From contig NZ_CP076643.1 in the NCBI RefSeq assembly GCF_019226825.1, positions 2,604,001-2,668,000 of the forward strand: a DNA stretch of 64,000 bases, given 5' to 3'. The DNA comes from Vibrio ostreae (GTDB lineage: Bacteria > Pseudomonadota > Gammaproteobacteria > Enterobacterales > Vibrionaceae). Positions 63,238-64,000 of this stretch are shown in pieces (position 1 is the stretch's first letter; every line of letters begins with the position of its first letter). The position numbers were made by a program, and so were the translations under genes. The notes below the pieces were generated by a model. The model was not told the DNA's origin, made no database searches, and worked only from the letters and a program-made list of their open reading frames with translations.

Positions 63238-64000
63238 AGGGGCATTCTCCCTGCATCACTCAGACGAAAAAGCCCCGTCATTACTGACGAGGCTTTAAAT
63301 GATAGTCGGTGAAGAGGGATTCGATCGGACTGGCGCTCCAGCCCACGACCCGCGATGCTAGGGGCATTCTCCCTGCATTACTCAGATAAAAAAGCCCCGT
63401 CATTACTGACGAGACTTTAAATAGTGGTCGGTGAAGAGGGATTCGATCGGACTGGCGCTCCAGCCCACGACCCTCGATGCTAGGGGCATTCTCCCTGCAT
63501 TACTCAGACGAAAAAGCCCCGTCATTACTGACGAGGCTTTAAATGGTGGTCGGTGAAGAGGGATTCGATCGGACTGGCGCTCCAGCCCACGACCCGCGAT
63601 GCTAGGGGCATTCTCCCTGCATCACTCAAACGAAAAGCCCCGTCATTACTGACGAGGCTTTAAATAGTGGTCGGAGAAGAGGGACTCGATCGGACTGGCG
63701 CTCCAGCCCACGACCCGCGATGCTATGCGGCATTCTCCCTGCATTACTCAGACGAAAAAGCCCCGTCATTACTGACGAGGCTTTAAATGGTGGTCGGCGA
63801 AGAGGGATTCGATCGGACTGGCGCTCCAGCCCACGACCCGCGATGCTATGCGGCATTCTCCCTGCATTACTCAGACGAAAAAGCCCCGTCATTACTGACG
63901 AGGCTTTAAATGGTGGTCGGTGAAGAGGGATTCGATCGGACTGGCGCTCCAGCCCACGACCCACGATGCTAGGGGGCATTCTCCCTGCATCACTCAGACG
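63238..64000 (-). repeat. Tandem array of tRNA-Pro-3'-end/terminator repeats
   Basis: Six full copies and one partial of a 121-123-bp unit, beginning at 63238, 63360, 63482, 63604, 63725, 63848 and 63971 and running off the window. On the minus strand each unit contains TCGAATCCCTCTTCACCGAC followed by CACCA, which reads like the T-arm and acceptor 3' half of tRNA-Pro with CCA. A strong terminator follows (AAAGCCTCGTCAGTAATGAC, then GGGGCTTTTT), plus a GGGCTGG / CCAGTCC hairpin. Units differ at few positions. It resembles the rtT repeats after E. coli tyrT, so a tRNA-Pro gene probably lies just beyond the right edge. Confidence 0.82.

Noticed and set aside
63626..63979. 117-residue repetitive protein on the minus strand
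   Set aside because: It is an open frame created by the repeat array (unit near a multiple of three); it has no ribosome site and runs through terminators.
63238..64000. CRISPR array
   Set aside because: The unit is about 122 bp, nearly identical throughout, with no variable spacers, and contains a tRNA 3' end and a terminator.
63238..64000. Intact tRNA-Pro genes in the array
   Set aside because: Only the T-arm/acceptor 3' half is present in each unit; no D-arm or anticodon stem could be found.

Overview
The window looks like a Vibrio chromosome, probably from one of the higher-GC species (fluvialis/furnissii/cholerae side of the genus). This rests on family recognition, not on a database search. 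Supporting signs are the recQ-DUF3630 pair, a CsrB-family regulatory RNA with a VarA/UvrY (GacA-type) box, rlmJ, gor, prlC, an fhu iron-uptake locus, and a kinase/ECF sigma pair of the EcfP/PknT type.

Layout. (1) 0.2-13.6 kb is AT-rich, mosaic accessory DNA. It holds a divergent EAL phosphodiesterase/LysR pair; a radC-DUF2787-DUF2787-small membrane protein-WYL regulator-lipoprotein-secreted peptide block; a two-gene SF1 helicase + DUF2290 unit that is the best candidate for a poorly described defence-like system; RNase HI; an AlpA-type regulator; three tandem paralogues of the inovirus-Gp2/YfjJ type; and one unknown gene. No integrase is visible. (2) 13.8-20 kb is core DNA remodelled by a REP-associated tyrosine transposase (RAYT): a family-9 glycosyltransferase, the RAYT gene, a UPF0114 membrane protein with a 324-bp tandem duplication, and a TonB-dependent siderophore receptor. 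A short repeat with core GGTGTGTGTCC recurs around all of these and even lies in frame inside the receptor gene. (3) 17.8-25.8 kb is a Fur-type iron locus: receptor, fhuB, fhuD and fhuC on the minus strand, with a divergent ABC exporter. (4) 25.9-35.8 kb holds DUF3630, recQ, rarD, an AraC regulator, a LysE exporter, gamma-glutamyltransferase, a CsrB-like sRNA and uvrD with a LexA-like site. (5) 36-38.6 kb is a bufferin operon (bufA-bufB-bufC-doxX). (6) 38.7-48.3 kb holds prlC, rlmJ, gor and an RND efflux pair. (7) 48.4-55.9 kb is a Ser/Thr kinase-secreted protein-ECF sigma-cadherin-like protein operon, followed by a large paralogous lipoprotein. (8) 55.9-62.5 kb holds a SPOR protein and a four-gene peptide/glutathione-type ABC importer (ATPase-binding protein-permease-permease, as in gsiABCD). 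(9) 63.24-64.0 kb is an array of about 122-bp repeats, each carrying a tRNA-Pro-like 3' end and a Rho-independent terminator.

Four otherwise well-preserved genes (an ABC exporter, recQ, ggt and the RND pump) are each split by a single-base frameshift at a run of five or six G/C. That pattern points to homopolymer sequencing error or slippage rather than four independent gene losses, so all four should be read as full-length genes with one suspect base.
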